A stretch of 64,000 bases of DNA from Ravibacter sp037191015. Lineage in GTDB: Bacteria > Bacteroidota > Bacteroidia > Cytophagales > Spirosomataceae. The DNA lies in assembly GCA_037191015.1 (NCBI GenBank), contig JBBCKD010000010.1:743672-807671 (forward strand), given 5' to 3'. Within the stretch, counting starts at the first letter, position 1, and each line of letters opens with the position of its first letter. A program made the translations under genes and the position numbers. Below are positions 32,948 through 42,112 of the stretch, piece after piece. Below the pieces are notes generated by a model that was given only the letters and a program-made list of their open reading frames with translations, did no database searches and was not told the DNA's origin.

Positions 32948-34432
32948 ATGTACGACAAGAATATCGGGACTAAGCAAAAAGCGCTTAAGATCAACCTGGA
33001 CTCGCGAATTTACGGTTCTTTTGCTGAAATAGGCGCCGGCCAGGAAACAGCAGCCCAGTTTTTTAAGGCCGGGGGAGCGTCAGGTACGATAGCAAAGACG
33101 ATGTCGGCCTATGACATGACTTTCAGCGATGCGATCTACGGACCGGAGGAAAGCGGCAGGTACGTAGTGGAATCCAGGTTAAAGAAAATGCTGAGCAAGG
33201 AATATAGCCTTGTTGAAAAGAGATTGTCTGAGAAAAGAGGGGCGGAGAGCCTTTTTTTTGCTTTCGCCAATACCGTCGTCGCCCTGAATTACCAGCGTAC
33301 CAACGACCCTCACGGCTGGGTGGGACTGCGGTTTCAGCTGGCTCCCGGCGGGGCTTACAACGATGTTATACTCCATGTACGGATGTTCAGCAAGGACATC
33401 ATCCAGCAGCAGCAGGCGCTGGGGACCATTGGGGTCAACCTCATATACGCCTGTTTTTACTATCACAATTCCCCGGAAACCCTGCTGTGGTCGCTGATGG
33501 ACGACCTGAGCCCTGAAGACCTGGAGATAGATATGATCAGATTTTCAGGGCCGGACTTTGAAAAGGTCGATAACAGGCTCATGAGCTTATACCTGGTTAA
33601 GAACGGCTTTACCAATGCCGCGCTTTTCGGATCGGATGGAAACGTGATGCAGCCGACGGAGGCTTTTTATAAAAAGCATATCCTGCTGATGCGCGGCAGG
33701 CTGAGGCCGATCGCCAATGTTCATGTCGACATGATCACGCACGGTATGGAACAGTTCCTGGCAGAGCCCGACGTGAACCCGGAGCGGGTGATGTTTGTTT
33801 CCGAGCTTACGCTGCACAACCTTAAATCAGACCGGGATAATATCGACGAGAAGGATTTCCTCGACCGGGTCGATATCCTGTGCTCGCTGGGGCATAACGT
33901 GATGATCTCCAACTATCACGAATACTACAGGCTGGTGGCCTATCTTTCCCGGCTTTCGAAGCTGAAGTCAGGACTGCTGGTCGGTATTCCAAGCCTCCAG
34001 AATATTTTCGAAGAAAAGCACTATACCTTTTTGCCGGGCGGGATCCTGGAATCGTTTGCGACGCTGTTCAGCCGGAATGTCAAGCTGTATGTATACCCGA
34101 CGCTCCGGGCAGACGGCGCCGTGCGCAATTGCAGCAATTTTGAGCTTCCTGAAAGCCTCCAGCCTCTCTATCAATATCTGAAGCTCAATGACAAGATCGA
34201 GGATATCAGGAATTATAACCTGGCTTTTATGAGATATACCACCGATGAGGTGCTGGCGATGGTAAAGGAAGGAGCGCCGGGATGGGAAAAGCTGGTTCCG
34301 GAGCGGGTTGCCGAGATAATCAAAGAAAAATGTCTTTTCGGCTTTCCATGCGAGGTGTATGATGCCGGAAAGCGCCTGGAGTCAGAAAAGACAGAGGAGC
34401 ACGGTAAATATGAGGCAGTAAAACAAAACTGA
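32948..34432 (+). CDS. Conserved 494-residue protein of unknown function
   Basis: A soluble protein with no signal or membrane helix. The N-terminus is striking (SRIYGSFAEIGAGQETAAQFFKAG, then AGGASGTIAKTMSAYDM). Other notable stretches are VNLIYACFYYHNSPETLL, DRVDILCSLGHNVMISNYHEYYRL and FLPGGILESFATLFSRNVKLYVYP. I recall close homologues across Bacteroidota, sometimes labelled nicotinate-nucleotide adenylyltransferase or TonB-related, but I see no adenylyltransferase HxGH motif and do not trust those labels. Strongly protein-like composition and good codon use. Its 3' end overlaps the convergent small membrane gene by 51 bases. Confidence 0.8.
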   Translation: MYDKNIGTKQKALKINLDSRIYGSFAEIGAGQETAAQFFKAGGASGTIAKTMSAYDMTFSDAIYGPEESGRYVVESRLKKMLSKEYSLVEKRLSEKRGAESLFFAFANTVVALNYQRTNDPHGWVGLRFQLAPGGAYNDVILHVRMFSKDIIQQQQALGTIGVNLIYACFYYHNSPETLLWSLMDDLSPEDLEIDMIRFSGPDFEKVDNRLMSLYLVKNGFTNAALFGSDGNVMQPTEAFYKKHILLMRGRLRPIANVHVDMITHGMEQFLAEPDVNPERVMFVSELTLHNLKSDRDNIDEKDFLDRVDILCSLGHNVMISNYHEYYRLVAYLSRLSKLKSGLLVGIPSLQNIFEEKHYTFLPGGILESFATLFSRNVKLYVYPTLRADGAVRNCSNFELPESLQPLYQYLKLNDKIEDIRNYNLAFMRYTTDEVLAMVKEGAPGWEKLVPERVAEIIKEKCLFGFPCEVYDAGKRLESEKTEEHGKYEAVKQN

Positions 34433-34639
34433 AAGGGCGAGAAACAGGCGCTGCCTGCGGATCAGCGAAGCGCCGAGAAGCAGGAACGATGCTGCCAGAA
34501 CTGCCCGAGCAGGGAAAGGGTACAGGCTACCGGGTGTGAACGCGTATACAAGGTGTACAAGACAGAAATTGAGGGAAAACAGTACTGCCGGAAGCAGGTA
34601 ATGCTCGGCAATGGCGTCGTATTTCCTGGAAGGTCTCAT
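34382..34639 (-). CDS. Small three-helix membrane protein of the siderophore operon
   Basis: 85 residues from ATG 34639 (MRPSRKYDAIAEHY); a longer frame extends into the PepSY gene. Three hydrophobic helices lie at about 17-37, 46-62 and 66-85. It starts seven bases after the PepSY stop and is the last gene of the receptor-PepSY unit, so it probably assists iron release or reduction at the inner membrane. No family recognised. Its end overlaps the convergent 494-residue gene. Confidence 0.65.
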   Translation of the reverse strand: MRPSRKYDAIAEHYLLPAVLFSLNFCLVHLVYAFTPGSLYPFPARAVLAASFLLLGASLIRRQRLFLALSVLFYCLIFTVLLCLF

Positions 34640-34646
34640 AGTTATT

Positions 34647-35948
34647 TTATACAGTAACGGGTTTTTTTCGGAAACGGGTGGCAACTGCCCGGATGATTGC
34701 ATAGGCAAGCAGGCTCACAAGCAGCGTGTTGATGAGGTATGCCGCCAGGGTGGCCGCCTGGGTGTAACCGATAAACAGGCTGATGACGGCTATAACCACG
34801 AGGAAAAGAACCACGATCATACTGTATACGAAAATGAGCCGTGCGGGGCTTGCCTGTCTTTGCCGTTTTTTACGCCGGTAGAGGTAGACTGCAAAGCCGC
34901 TGATAGAGAGAAAGCCGCTGATCAACCCCAGTATACCGTAGAGTAGCTTCAGTAAAAGTCCGCCGAAGTCGCCGAAATGAAGCGCTTCCTGTGCGAAATA
35001 CAGCTTGTGACTGAAAGGTTTTCCTCTTACATCATACCGGAATACCGGTTCATAGGTGCTTTTGGAGAGTATGAGCGTATTAATGTCCCGTTCGTAGGCG
35101 AGGCCGTCGATGTTTCCGCGAACGGCGATGGTAGCGCTTCCGTTGGTGGACGGTACCAGGTAGCGTGGCCGGAGGTCGGGAAATTCCCGGTTTACGGCTG
35201 CCAGCACTTCGTCCCACCCTACGGGCAGACTCCTGTCTGCACCGGCTTCCATGATGATGGCCGGCTCGAAGCGGTTGGGCGCCTGCAGGTCCAGCCAGCG
35301 TACCAGCCAGGGCTGCAGGCCCAGCCATGCTCCTGTCAGGCCGATCACCAGGTTGAAGGCCAGGGCAGCTATACCCAGCAGCTTATGCCAGTCGGCCATG
35401 ATAATACGGGTGTTCACGGTTTTTCGCAGGGTCGGCCAGGTCTGCTTTTTCATGAAGTTGCCGTAAATGAGAAGTCCCGTTACGGTCACTACGACCAGTG
35501 CAATACCGCCGAGGCCTACAAGCTGGCGGCCCCAGTTACCTTCATAGAGGCGCACATGCATTTGGCGGAGATAGTTTGCCAGCGACTTTTGATGATCGCG
35601 ATAACCGATGATACGGTCCCCGGCGGGGTCGATGAAGTAGTCGTACCGGAAATTTCCCTTCCCTTCTTCGGAAACAAAAAGATCGACATGAGCGAGCGGG
35701 TCGTCGCGGTCAGGCAGCCGGATCGCCAGCGACCGGTAAGCGGGGTATAGCCCGATCAGCGAATCGACCGAACGCCCGATTTGCGGGGTGCCGACCGGGG
35801 CCGCGCGGGCATGGTAATGATATCGGAGAACGAACGAATCGATCTCCGGTATAAAAACCGCCAGCACGCCGGTAAGGCTCAGTATTCCTATCAGGATCCC
35901 CGCATAGATACCAGCCCAGTGATGAATTTTCCAAAGGAGCTGCTGCAT
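34647..35948 (-). CDS. PepSY-associated inner-membrane protein
   Basis: 433 residues. It has four membrane helices: one at the N-terminus (WAGIYAGILIGILSLTGVLAVF), two in the middle (LVGLGGIALVVVTVTGLLIYG; LLGIAALAFNLVIGLTGAWLGL) and one near residue 340 (LLYGILGLISGFLSISGFAVYLYRRKKR), plus hydrophobic helices at the end. Histidines within or beside helices (IHHWAGIY, WHKLLG) could bind haem. Proteins of this type reduce ferric siderophores at the inner membrane. It lies nine bases downstream of the TonB siderophore receptor. Confidence 0.88.
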   Translation of the reverse strand: MQQLLWKIHHWAGIYAGILIGILSLTGVLAVFIPEIDSFVLRYHYHARAAPVGTPQIGRSVDSLIGLYPAYRSLAIRLPDRDDPLAHVDLFVSEEGKGNFRYDYFIDPAGDRIIGYRDHQKSLANYLRQMHVRLYEGNWGRQLVGLGGIALVVVTVTGLLIYGNFMKKQTWPTLRKTVNTRIIMADWHKLLGIAALAFNLVIGLTGAWLGLQPWLVRWLDLQAPNRFEPAIIMEAGADRSLPVGWDEVLAAVNREFPDLRPRYLVPSTNGSATIAVRGNIDGLAYERDINTLILSKSTYEPVFRYDVRGKPFSHKLYFAQEALHFGDFGGLLLKLLYGILGLISGFLSISGFAVYLYRRKKRQRQASPARLIFVYSMIVVLFLVVIAVISLFIGYTQAATLAAYLINTLLVSLLAYAIIRAVATRFRKKPVTV

Positions 35949-35957
35949 AACCCTTGT

Positions 35958-38414
35958 TTAGAAAATATAACCTACGCCAACCAGAAAGTTGCGGGGCGTT
36001 CCGGGGAAAAGCCGGTTGAAATCGTAACCGCCTACCCAGTGGGTTTTGTTGAATACGTTGTTGAGGTTGACCGAAAGCTTGACGCGATCTACAGTATAAT
36101 ACACCGCCAGGTCTGCGACGGTATAGGCCGGGAGCGTGAGGATGTCGCTGAAAGTGGTGCGGCTGCTCACCGCATTTGCCCCTGCTCCTATGCCTATTCC
36201 CTTCAGGGCCTTGTCCGCAAACACATACTTGGCCCAGACGCCACCCTGGAACCGGGGCGCATTGGGAAGTGTGTTGCCGATTTCTGTCTCGATATGGCTT
36301 TTGGTAATCGTCGTTTTGTTGTATGCCATGTTGGCGGTAACGCTCAGGTTAGGCAGCACCTGGCCGTAAATATCGAGCTCGACACCGCGCGCTTGCTGCT
36401 GTCCGAGCTGACGGAGTTTTTCCGGGTTTTGCGGATCGTTTGCATTGATCAGGATATTATTCTGCTCGATGTGGTAAAGCGCGGCGTTGATTACAAGCTG
36501 TTTTTTCAGGAACTCGGTTTTAAGCCCGCCCTCGTACATGGTGCTGGTAAGCGGATCGAAGGGGCCGCCAAACCGGCCCGGATCGCCGATGGTTCCGGCT
36601 CCCTGCGGCTGGTATCCTACCGCGTAGGTAGCGTAGATACTTACCGGCTCAATGGGTGTATATACCAGTCCGAACCTGGGAATTGTAGCCTTTTGCCGTA
36701 CCTCTTTTTCGTTGGCCTTTCCGTAATTGAGGATGTCGACATAGTATTCCTGCCGCAGGGCGATCAGCGCCTGTACGGGGCCGACCGAGATCTGGTCCTG
36801 TGCATAAAAGCCGTTTACGAAATATTTGGTAACGGCCTGCGGGCTGGATACGTTGAAATATCCCGAGATTTCTGAAATGGAATAATCCGGGTTGGCCAGG
36901 TCGAAGTGCGGCACGTTGGGGACGGGACGGTTGTTACGGATCAGGTAGGCGTCGCGGTTGGCCGGGTTGTAGGTGGCGATGATACCGTTGTTGGCTGCGT
37001 TCCGGTAGCCGGATGCGTTGTAGGCGGAGCCCCCTACCGGTGATACGTTTTGTATGTAGTCGTACCCGGTCAGCAGCTTATGGGTGAGCGGCCCGGTTTG
37101 GAAGTCGCTGATGAAATAGAACGTCAGGTTGTCGTTGTAGTTTTTCCGCAGGCGGCGTATCGTCTGCATCTCCATCAGGGTAGGGATCTGCACGCCGTCG
37201 GCATCGACCGCATAACGGTTGGACGTACGGTGCTCCAGGAGGTCTTCGTCATACAGGAACTTCATATATGAGGCGTTGAAAGAAAGCCAGGAAGAAAAAG
37301 TATGCTGGAACGAAGCCGTGGTATAGAGGTTCAGCTCGTGCTCATGGTCGTTTTCTTTTCCGATCGCAAATGAGATTGGAGTTGAATGGAGGTCGGTACC
37401 TGCGGTAGCGCCGAAGATGGGCTGGCCTCTGTCGAGCCGCGAGCGGGTGCGGGAGTAGACAAAATCGATGTTTACCCGGGTGCGTTCCGAAGGCAGAAAC
37501 GAAATGGAGGGCGCAACCACCACATCCTCGCCTCCCTGCAGTACGCGGAACGACTGGGCGTTCTGATAAGCAAGGTTCAGCCTGTAAAGCAGCTTGTTGT
37601 CCTTGTCCATAGGCCCGGTAAAGTCACCGGAAAGGCGATAGGTGTTATAGCTTCCCGTTGCGAAGCTGATTGCCTTGCGGGCGACGTCAAGAGGCTTTTT
37701 AGTTACCGTATTGACCGTACCGCCCGGGTCGGTGTTGGCAAAAAGCGCTGAAGCCGGACCCTTGATCACCTCGATCCGCTCAACATTGGGCAGCAGCGAC
37801 TGCGACCAGCTGTTTGTGACGTCGCGGAGACCGTTGATCAGCGAGTTACCAGCCCTGAAGCCACGCAACGTAAAGTCATTGTTGTAGAAGGAGAAAACGT
37901 TGACGCCGCTCAGGTTTTTTAGGACATCGCTTGTTTTGAAAGCCTGCTGGTCATCGATCACTTCCTTGGTCACGTAGCTGATAGCCTGCGGCACCAGCTT
38001 GAGCGGGGTTTCGGTCTTGGTACCGACAAAAGAAGAAGAGTTCCGGTAGGTTCTTTCCTTACGGCCGGTAATCTCTACAGCCTGTAGCCGGTTGGAGGAA
38101 GACTTCATTACGATGACCAGGGCTTCGCCGGTAGCGGAAGGCAGCTGGATTTTGAGTTGCTGATTTTCAAAACCGATAGAACTGAAATTGAGCTGGTAGG
38201 AGCCCGCGGACAGATCGGGGATCGAAAAAGAGCCGTCGGCATCCGATATCCTGCCGTCCCGGCTCCCCGAAAACAGGATGGTAACGCCCGGCAGAGGTTG
38301 CTGATCGTCGGCGGAAATAATTCTGCCGGTAATCGTATAGGTCTGAGCCAGTATCGGCAAACAACCGGCCAGCAGGACTGCAGTTGTAATTATAGAACGG
38401 AAAAATAGGATCAT
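35958..38414 (-). CDS. TonB-dependent siderophore receptor
   Basis: 818 residues. A signal peptide (TTAVLLAGCLPILAQ) leads into a carboxypeptidase-like beta domain (ITGRIISADDQQPLPGVTILFSG), then the plug (GTKTETPLKLVPQAISYVTKEVIDDQQ, NVERIEVIKGPASALFANTDPGGTVNTVTKKP) and a C-terminal 22-strand barrel ending in GVGYIF. The plug motifs are those of the FhuA/FpvA ferric-siderophore group. First gene of an operon with the PepSY and small membrane proteins. ATTTAGACT at 38425-38433, 11 bases before the start, resembles motifs at the other two receptors. Confidence 0.93.
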   Translation of the reverse strand: MILFFRSIITTAVLLAGCLPILAQTYTITGRIISADDQQPLPGVTILFSGSRDGRISDADGSFSIPDLSAGSYQLNFSSIGFENQQLKIQLPSATGEALVIVMKSSSNRLQAVEITGRKERTYRNSSSFVGTKTETPLKLVPQAISYVTKEVIDDQQAFKTSDVLKNLSGVNVFSFYNNDFTLRGFRAGNSLINGLRDVTNSWSQSLLPNVERIEVIKGPASALFANTDPGGTVNTVTKKPLDVARKAISFATGSYNTYRLSGDFTGPMDKDNKLLYRLNLAYQNAQSFRVLQGGEDVVVAPSISFLPSERTRVNIDFVYSRTRSRLDRGQPIFGATAGTDLHSTPISFAIGKENDHEHELNLYTTASFQHTFSSWLSFNASYMKFLYDEDLLEHRTSNRYAVDADGVQIPTLMEMQTIRRLRKNYNDNLTFYFISDFQTGPLTHKLLTGYDYIQNVSPVGGSAYNASGYRNAANNGIIATYNPANRDAYLIRNNRPVPNVPHFDLANPDYSISEISGYFNVSSPQAVTKYFVNGFYAQDQISVGPVQALIALRQEYYVDILNYGKANEKEVRQKATIPRFGLVYTPIEPVSIYATYAVGYQPQGAGTIGDPGRFGGPFDPLTSTMYEGGLKTEFLKKQLVINAALYHIEQNNILINANDPQNPEKLRQLGQQQARGVELDIYGQVLPNLSVTANMAYNKTTITKSHIETEIGNTLPNAPRFQGGVWAKYVFADKALKGIGIGAGANAVSSRTTFSDILTLPAYTVADLAVYYTVDRVKLSVNLNNVFNKTHWVGGYDFNRLFPGTPRNFLVGVGYIF

Positions 38415-38424
38415 TTTGGCATCT

Positions 38425-38433
38425 ATTTAGACT
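38425..38433 (-). promoter_or_regulatory. AGTCTAAAT motif before the siderophore receptor
   Basis: On the coding strand this reads AGTCTAAAT, identical to part of the motif in the spacer of the promoter at 52649-52678. Possible half-site of an iron regulator; position near the start codon would allow repression. Confidence 0.35.
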
Positions 38434-38600
38434 TGTTAAAAATAGTGTACAATACTAATTCTTCCTCCGGGTTTTTGAAAGACAAGACGGTAATAATATT
38501 TTTTGGGAGACGATTGCCGCAAAGGCGTTGTGGCGGATAAGCTTCACCGGCAACTTTTTTTGGGATGCATTGGTTTCATAGACAGGAGATATCAATTTCT

Positions 38601-39230
38601 ATGCAAGTGCCGGTTTCATTTCCTGATTTCGAGATTTTCATGGCCGCCCGGCTCAGCGGAGAGCTGCCGGGAAGATCGGCTCAGGGCCGGATGGCTTCCG
38701 CTCATTACAAGGAATGGCCGGAACCCCGGCCTTCCTCCCGTTCCAGCGCGGTGCTGATCCTTTTCTATCCCTATGCCGGGGGAATAGGCTTCCCGGTCAT
38801 CCTGAGGCCGGTCTACAACGGCGTGCATTCAGGACAGGTCGCCTTTCCCGGAGGCAAGGCGGACCCCGATGATAAAAATTTGTATGAAACTGCGCTCAGG
38901 GAAGCTTGGGAGGAGATCAGGGCGCCCTATGAAGAGATCAATATCCTGGGGAGCTTAAGCGAAATATATATCCCGGTGAGCGATATGCGGGTGGTACCCG
39001 TGATCGGGACCCTTCCCTTCCGGCCTGAGTTTTTACCCGACCCGAGAGAGGTGCAGGAAATCAGGGAGATCGGCCTCTCCGAAATACTCGGTAAGGAGAT
39101 GATCACGCAGGGGAGAATCCCGGTGAGAGGCGGATATGTTACGGCTCCTTTCTATCATTATGACGGGCTACGTATATGGGGCGCAACGGCTATGATGATC
39201 AGTGAGCTGTCCGAAATAATTGAAGGGTAG
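38601..39230 (+). CDS. CoA pyrophosphatase-type Nudix hydrolase
   Basis: About 209 residues from ATG 38601. The Nudix box reads GGKADPDDKNLYETALREAWEEI, preceded by VYNGVHSGQVAFPGG, the extra motif of the NudL/YeaB CoA-pyrophosphatase subgroup. The expected product cleaves CoA to 3',5'-ADP and phosphopantetheine. The start was chosen because an upstream TTG-type start only adds unconserved residues. Followed by REP-like repeats and topoisomerase IV. Confidence 0.87.
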   Translation: MQVPVSFPDFEIFMAARLSGELPGRSAQGRMASAHYKEWPEPRPSSRSSAVLILFYPYAGGIGFPVILRPVYNGVHSGQVAFPGGKADPDDKNLYETALREAWEEIRAPYEEINILGSLSEIYIPVSDMRVVPVIGTLPFRPEFLPDPREVQEIREIGLSEILGKEMITQGRIPVRGGYVTAPFYHYDGLRIWGATAMMISELSEIIEG

Positions 39231-39234
39231 AGGA

Positions 39235-39286
39235 GCAATGCATTGCATGTAGAGACGCAATGCCTTGCGTCTCTACACGCTTTTTT
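39235..39286 (+). repeat. REP-like palindromes with terminator function
   Basis: A palindrome GCAATGCATTGC (39235-39246) is followed by GTAGAGACGCAA-TGCC-TTGCGTCTCTAC (39249-39276), a perfect 12-bp stem, and six Ts at 39281. The GTAGAGACGCAATGC type is a dispersed repeat in many genomes. Here it can end the Nudix transcript. Confidence 0.7.
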
Positions 39287-39327
39287 ATATTTTTACCGCA
39301 ATAGCTGATAGTTTCCTCCCAGTATTT

Positions 39328-42054
39328 ATGGATGATAACGGCCACCTGGAGCCAGAAGAAGACGAAGAATTACACAGCAAGACCCCGATTTCCGGTTTGT
39401 ACGAAAACTGGTTTATGGACTATGCTTCCTATGTGATATTGGAGCGGGCAGTGCCTGCCATAGAAGATGGTCTTAAACCGGTGCAGCGGCGCATATTGCA
39501 TGCGCTCAACGAGATGGACGACGGCCGGTTCAACAAAGTAGCAAATGTGATCGGTTCAACCATGCAGTACCACCCGCATGGGGATGCTTCCATTTATGAC
39601 GCCATCGTCAATATAGGGCAGAAGGAGCTTTTATTCGATACCCAGGGGAACTGGGGGCATATTCATACCGGCGACTCCGCTGCTGCGGGCAGGTACATCG
39701 AGGTGCGGCTTTCCAGGTTCGGCAAGGAAGTGGTGTTCAACGACGACACTACGGAGTGGCAGATGTCGTACGACGGCCGGAAACGCGAGCCCGTCACGCT
39801 TCCCGTAAAATTCCCGCTGCTGCTTGCGCTGGGAGTGGAGGGTATTGCAGTGGGGCTTTCCACCAAGGTGCTGCCCCACAATTTCTGTGAGCTGCTTGAA
39901 GCATCGATCGATATCCTGAAAGGGAAGGACTTTGAAATTTATCCCGATTTCCAGACCGGCGGCCTGATAGATGTCTCCAATTATAACGACGGGCAAAGAG
40001 GAGGTAAGGTGAGGGTGCGGGCCAGGATCGAGGAGGAGGATAAAAAAATGCTGGTGATCAGGGATATCCCTTTCAGCGTAACCACCACATCGCTCTGCGA
40101 CTCCATTGTGAAAGCCAACGATGCGGGGAAAATCAAAATTAAAAAAGTAGAAGATAATACGGCAGCTGAAGTAGAGATACATGTGCATCTGGCTGCGGGG
40201 GTGTCGCCCGACATCACAATGGATGCGTTGTACGCGTTTACGGACTGCGAGGTATCGATCTCGCCGAACGCATGCGTGATCGTCGACGAAAAGCCCAGGT
40301 TCATTTCGGTTAAGGACATACTGAGAGAGAGCACTGACCAGACCGTGCACCTGCTGAAAAGGGAGCAGGAGATCCGGAAGTTTGAATTGCTTGAGAAGAT
40401 ACTGTACGGCTCGCTTGAAAAAATATTCATCGAGAACCGCATTTACAGGAATATAGAGGAGGCGGAGACATTCGAGGCCGTCATCGCTATCATAGATCGC
40501 GGGCTTGAGCCTTATAAGGCGCAGTTTTACCGGGAAATAACGGAGGAGGACATTGTCGCGCTGACTGAAATCAGGATCAAGCGGATTTCCAAATACGATT
40601 CGTTCAGGGCCGATGAGCTCATGAGGAAATGGCAGGAAGAGCTTGCCGAGACAGAGGAGAACCTGGCCAATATTACCCGTTTTGCCATCGACTATTTCAG
40701 GGACCTCCTGAAAAAATACGGGAAAGGAAGGGAGAGACGTACCAAAATCAGGATCTTTAACCAGATCGCCGCCAATGTCGTGGCAGCCAATAACCAGAAA
40801 CTGTATGTAAACCGGCAAGACGGGTTTATCGGCTACGGGCTGAAGAAAGACGAATATGTGATGGATTGCTCCGATATTGACGATATCATCGTATTCCGGA
40901 GGGACGGAATCTGCCTGGTAACCCGGATACAGGACAAGGTTTTTGTCGGGAAAGACATTGTTCACTGCGAGGTTTACGTCAAAAACAACGAACGTAAGGT
41001 GTACAACCTGGTTTATGTGGACGGGAAAACCGGCGTGTCGTATATAAAGCGTTTCCAGGTTACGTCCGTTACCCGCGACCGGGAGTATGTGCTCACCCAG
41101 GGTACGCCCAAGTCGAAAATCACCTACTTCAGCGCGAACGACAACGGGGAAGCTGAAACGATAACGGTCAGTCTACAGGCCCAGAGCAAAGCCAAGATCA
41201 AGCAGTTCGATTTTGATTTTTCCAGGATCGCGATCAAGAACCGCAGCGCTATGGGGAACATTCTTACCAAGTACCCGGCGAGGAAGATCGTTTTCAAGAA
41301 TGCGGGAATTTCTACCCTGGGAGGAGTCGATATATGGTTTGACCGGGTGATAGGCCGGCTGAACAGGGACGAGCGGGGCGTATTGCTGGGCAATTTCGGG
41401 CCGACCGATAATATATTGGTTATTTATAAGGACGGCACCTACGAGCTCACCAATTTCGACCTCACCAATCATTATGAGCCGGGCAATATAGAAGTACTGA
41501 CAAGGTTCTCACCCGGTCTCGTTATTACGGCAGTTTATTACGACGGTAATCAGAAAACGCATTATATCAAGCGGTTTTCTATTGAGACCTCGACGGTAGA
41601 CAAGAAGTTCCTTTTTATTTCCGATTCCAAAGGAAGCAAGCTGGTGCTCGCGGCGGTCGATAAACGCCCGAGGCTCAGGCTGACGCTGCAGAAAGTAGCG
41701 AAAGGAGAGTTTGAAACGGAAGAGTTCCCGGTGGAAGAACGGGCAGACGTCAGGGGATGGAGAGCTATCGGCACGAAGATCCATGCCGTAAAGCTGAAAG
41801 AGGCGGTTTGGCTGGAACCGCTGGCAGAGGAAATCCCGGAACCTGGTGAAGAGACGGAAGAGCTGACTACGGAAGAAGATGCCCCGGAGGAGCCTGCTGA
41901 GGAGAGTGAAGATGTGGTTTCTGATGACGACCCGGGCGAGCCCGGGGAGGAGGTCCCGGAGCAGAGCGACGGGGAGCAGGCCGGCAAATCCAGGGTATAT
42001 CCCAGGAAGACCCCTCCTGCTTCGAATGAAAATCAGTTAGGGCTTTTTGAGTAA
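39328..42054 (+). CDS. parC: DNA topoisomerase IV subunit A
   Basis: 908 residues from ATG 39328 (MDDNGHLEPEEDEEL). Type IIA topoisomerase cleavage subunit: DGLKPVQRRILHAL, the YHPHGDASIYDAIV region, and the catalytic tyrosine in AAGRYIEVRLSRFG. A coiled-coil tower and a C-terminal beta-pinwheel follow. The tail from about residue 840 is a long acidic, probably disordered stretch that ends in QLGLFE, very like a sliding-clamp binding motif. The lack of a GyrA-box and the Bacteroidota-type sequence favour ParC over GyrA. The parE partner is not in this window. An upstream TTG at 39265 lies in the hairpin and is unlikely. Confidence 0.93.
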   Translation: MDDNGHLEPEEDEELHSKTPISGLYENWFMDYASYVILERAVPAIEDGLKPVQRRILHALNEMDDGRFNKVANVIGSTMQYHPHGDASIYDAIVNIGQKELLFDTQGNWGHIHTGDSAAAGRYIEVRLSRFGKEVVFNDDTTEWQMSYDGRKREPVTLPVKFPLLLALGVEGIAVGLSTKVLPHNFCELLEASIDILKGKDFEIYPDFQTGGLIDVSNYNDGQRGGKVRVRARIEEEDKKMLVIRDIPFSVTTTSLCDSIVKANDAGKIKIKKVEDNTAAEVEIHVHLAAGVSPDITMDALYAFTDCEVSISPNACVIVDEKPRFISVKDILRESTDQTVHLLKREQEIRKFELLEKILYGSLEKIFIENRIYRNIEEAETFEAVIAIIDRGLEPYKAQFYREITEEDIVALTEIRIKRISKYDSFRADELMRKWQEELAETEENLANITRFAIDYFRDLLKKYGKGRERRTKIRIFNQIAANVVAANNQKLYVNRQDGFIGYGLKKDEYVMDCSDIDDIIVFRRDGICLVTRIQDKVFVGKDIVHCEVYVKNNERKVYNLVYVDGKTGVSYIKRFQVTSVTRDREYVLTQGTPKSKITYFSANDNGEAETITVSLQAQSKAKIKQFDFDFSRIAIKNRSAMGNILTKYPARKIVFKNAGISTLGGVDIWFDRVIGRLNRDERGVLLGNFGPTDNILVIYKDGTYELTNFDLTNHYEPGNIEVLTRFSPGLVITAVYYDGNQKTHYIKRFSIETSTVDKKFLFISDSKGSKLVLAAVDKRPRLRLTLQKVAKGEFETEEFPVEERADVRGWRAIGTKIHAVKLKEAVWLEPLAEEIPEPGEETEELTTEEDAPEEPAEESEDVVSDDDPGEPGEEVPEQSDGEQAGKSRVYPRKTPPASNENQLGLFE

Positions 42055-42112
42055 GCGTGCATTGCCGGACGGGGAAGCTCCTGCAAAAAACAGAAATACA
42101 GAAAATCGGGCG

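Noticed and set aside
35781..36875. 364-codon plus-strand frame across the PepSY and receptor genes
   Set aside because: It spans two real minus-strand genes and their junction, so it cannot be an independent gene.
39631..40965. Long minus-strand open frame (444 codons) opposite parC
   Set aside because: Antisense shadow of a highly conserved gene with GC-rich third positions; the translated sequence has no domain pattern.
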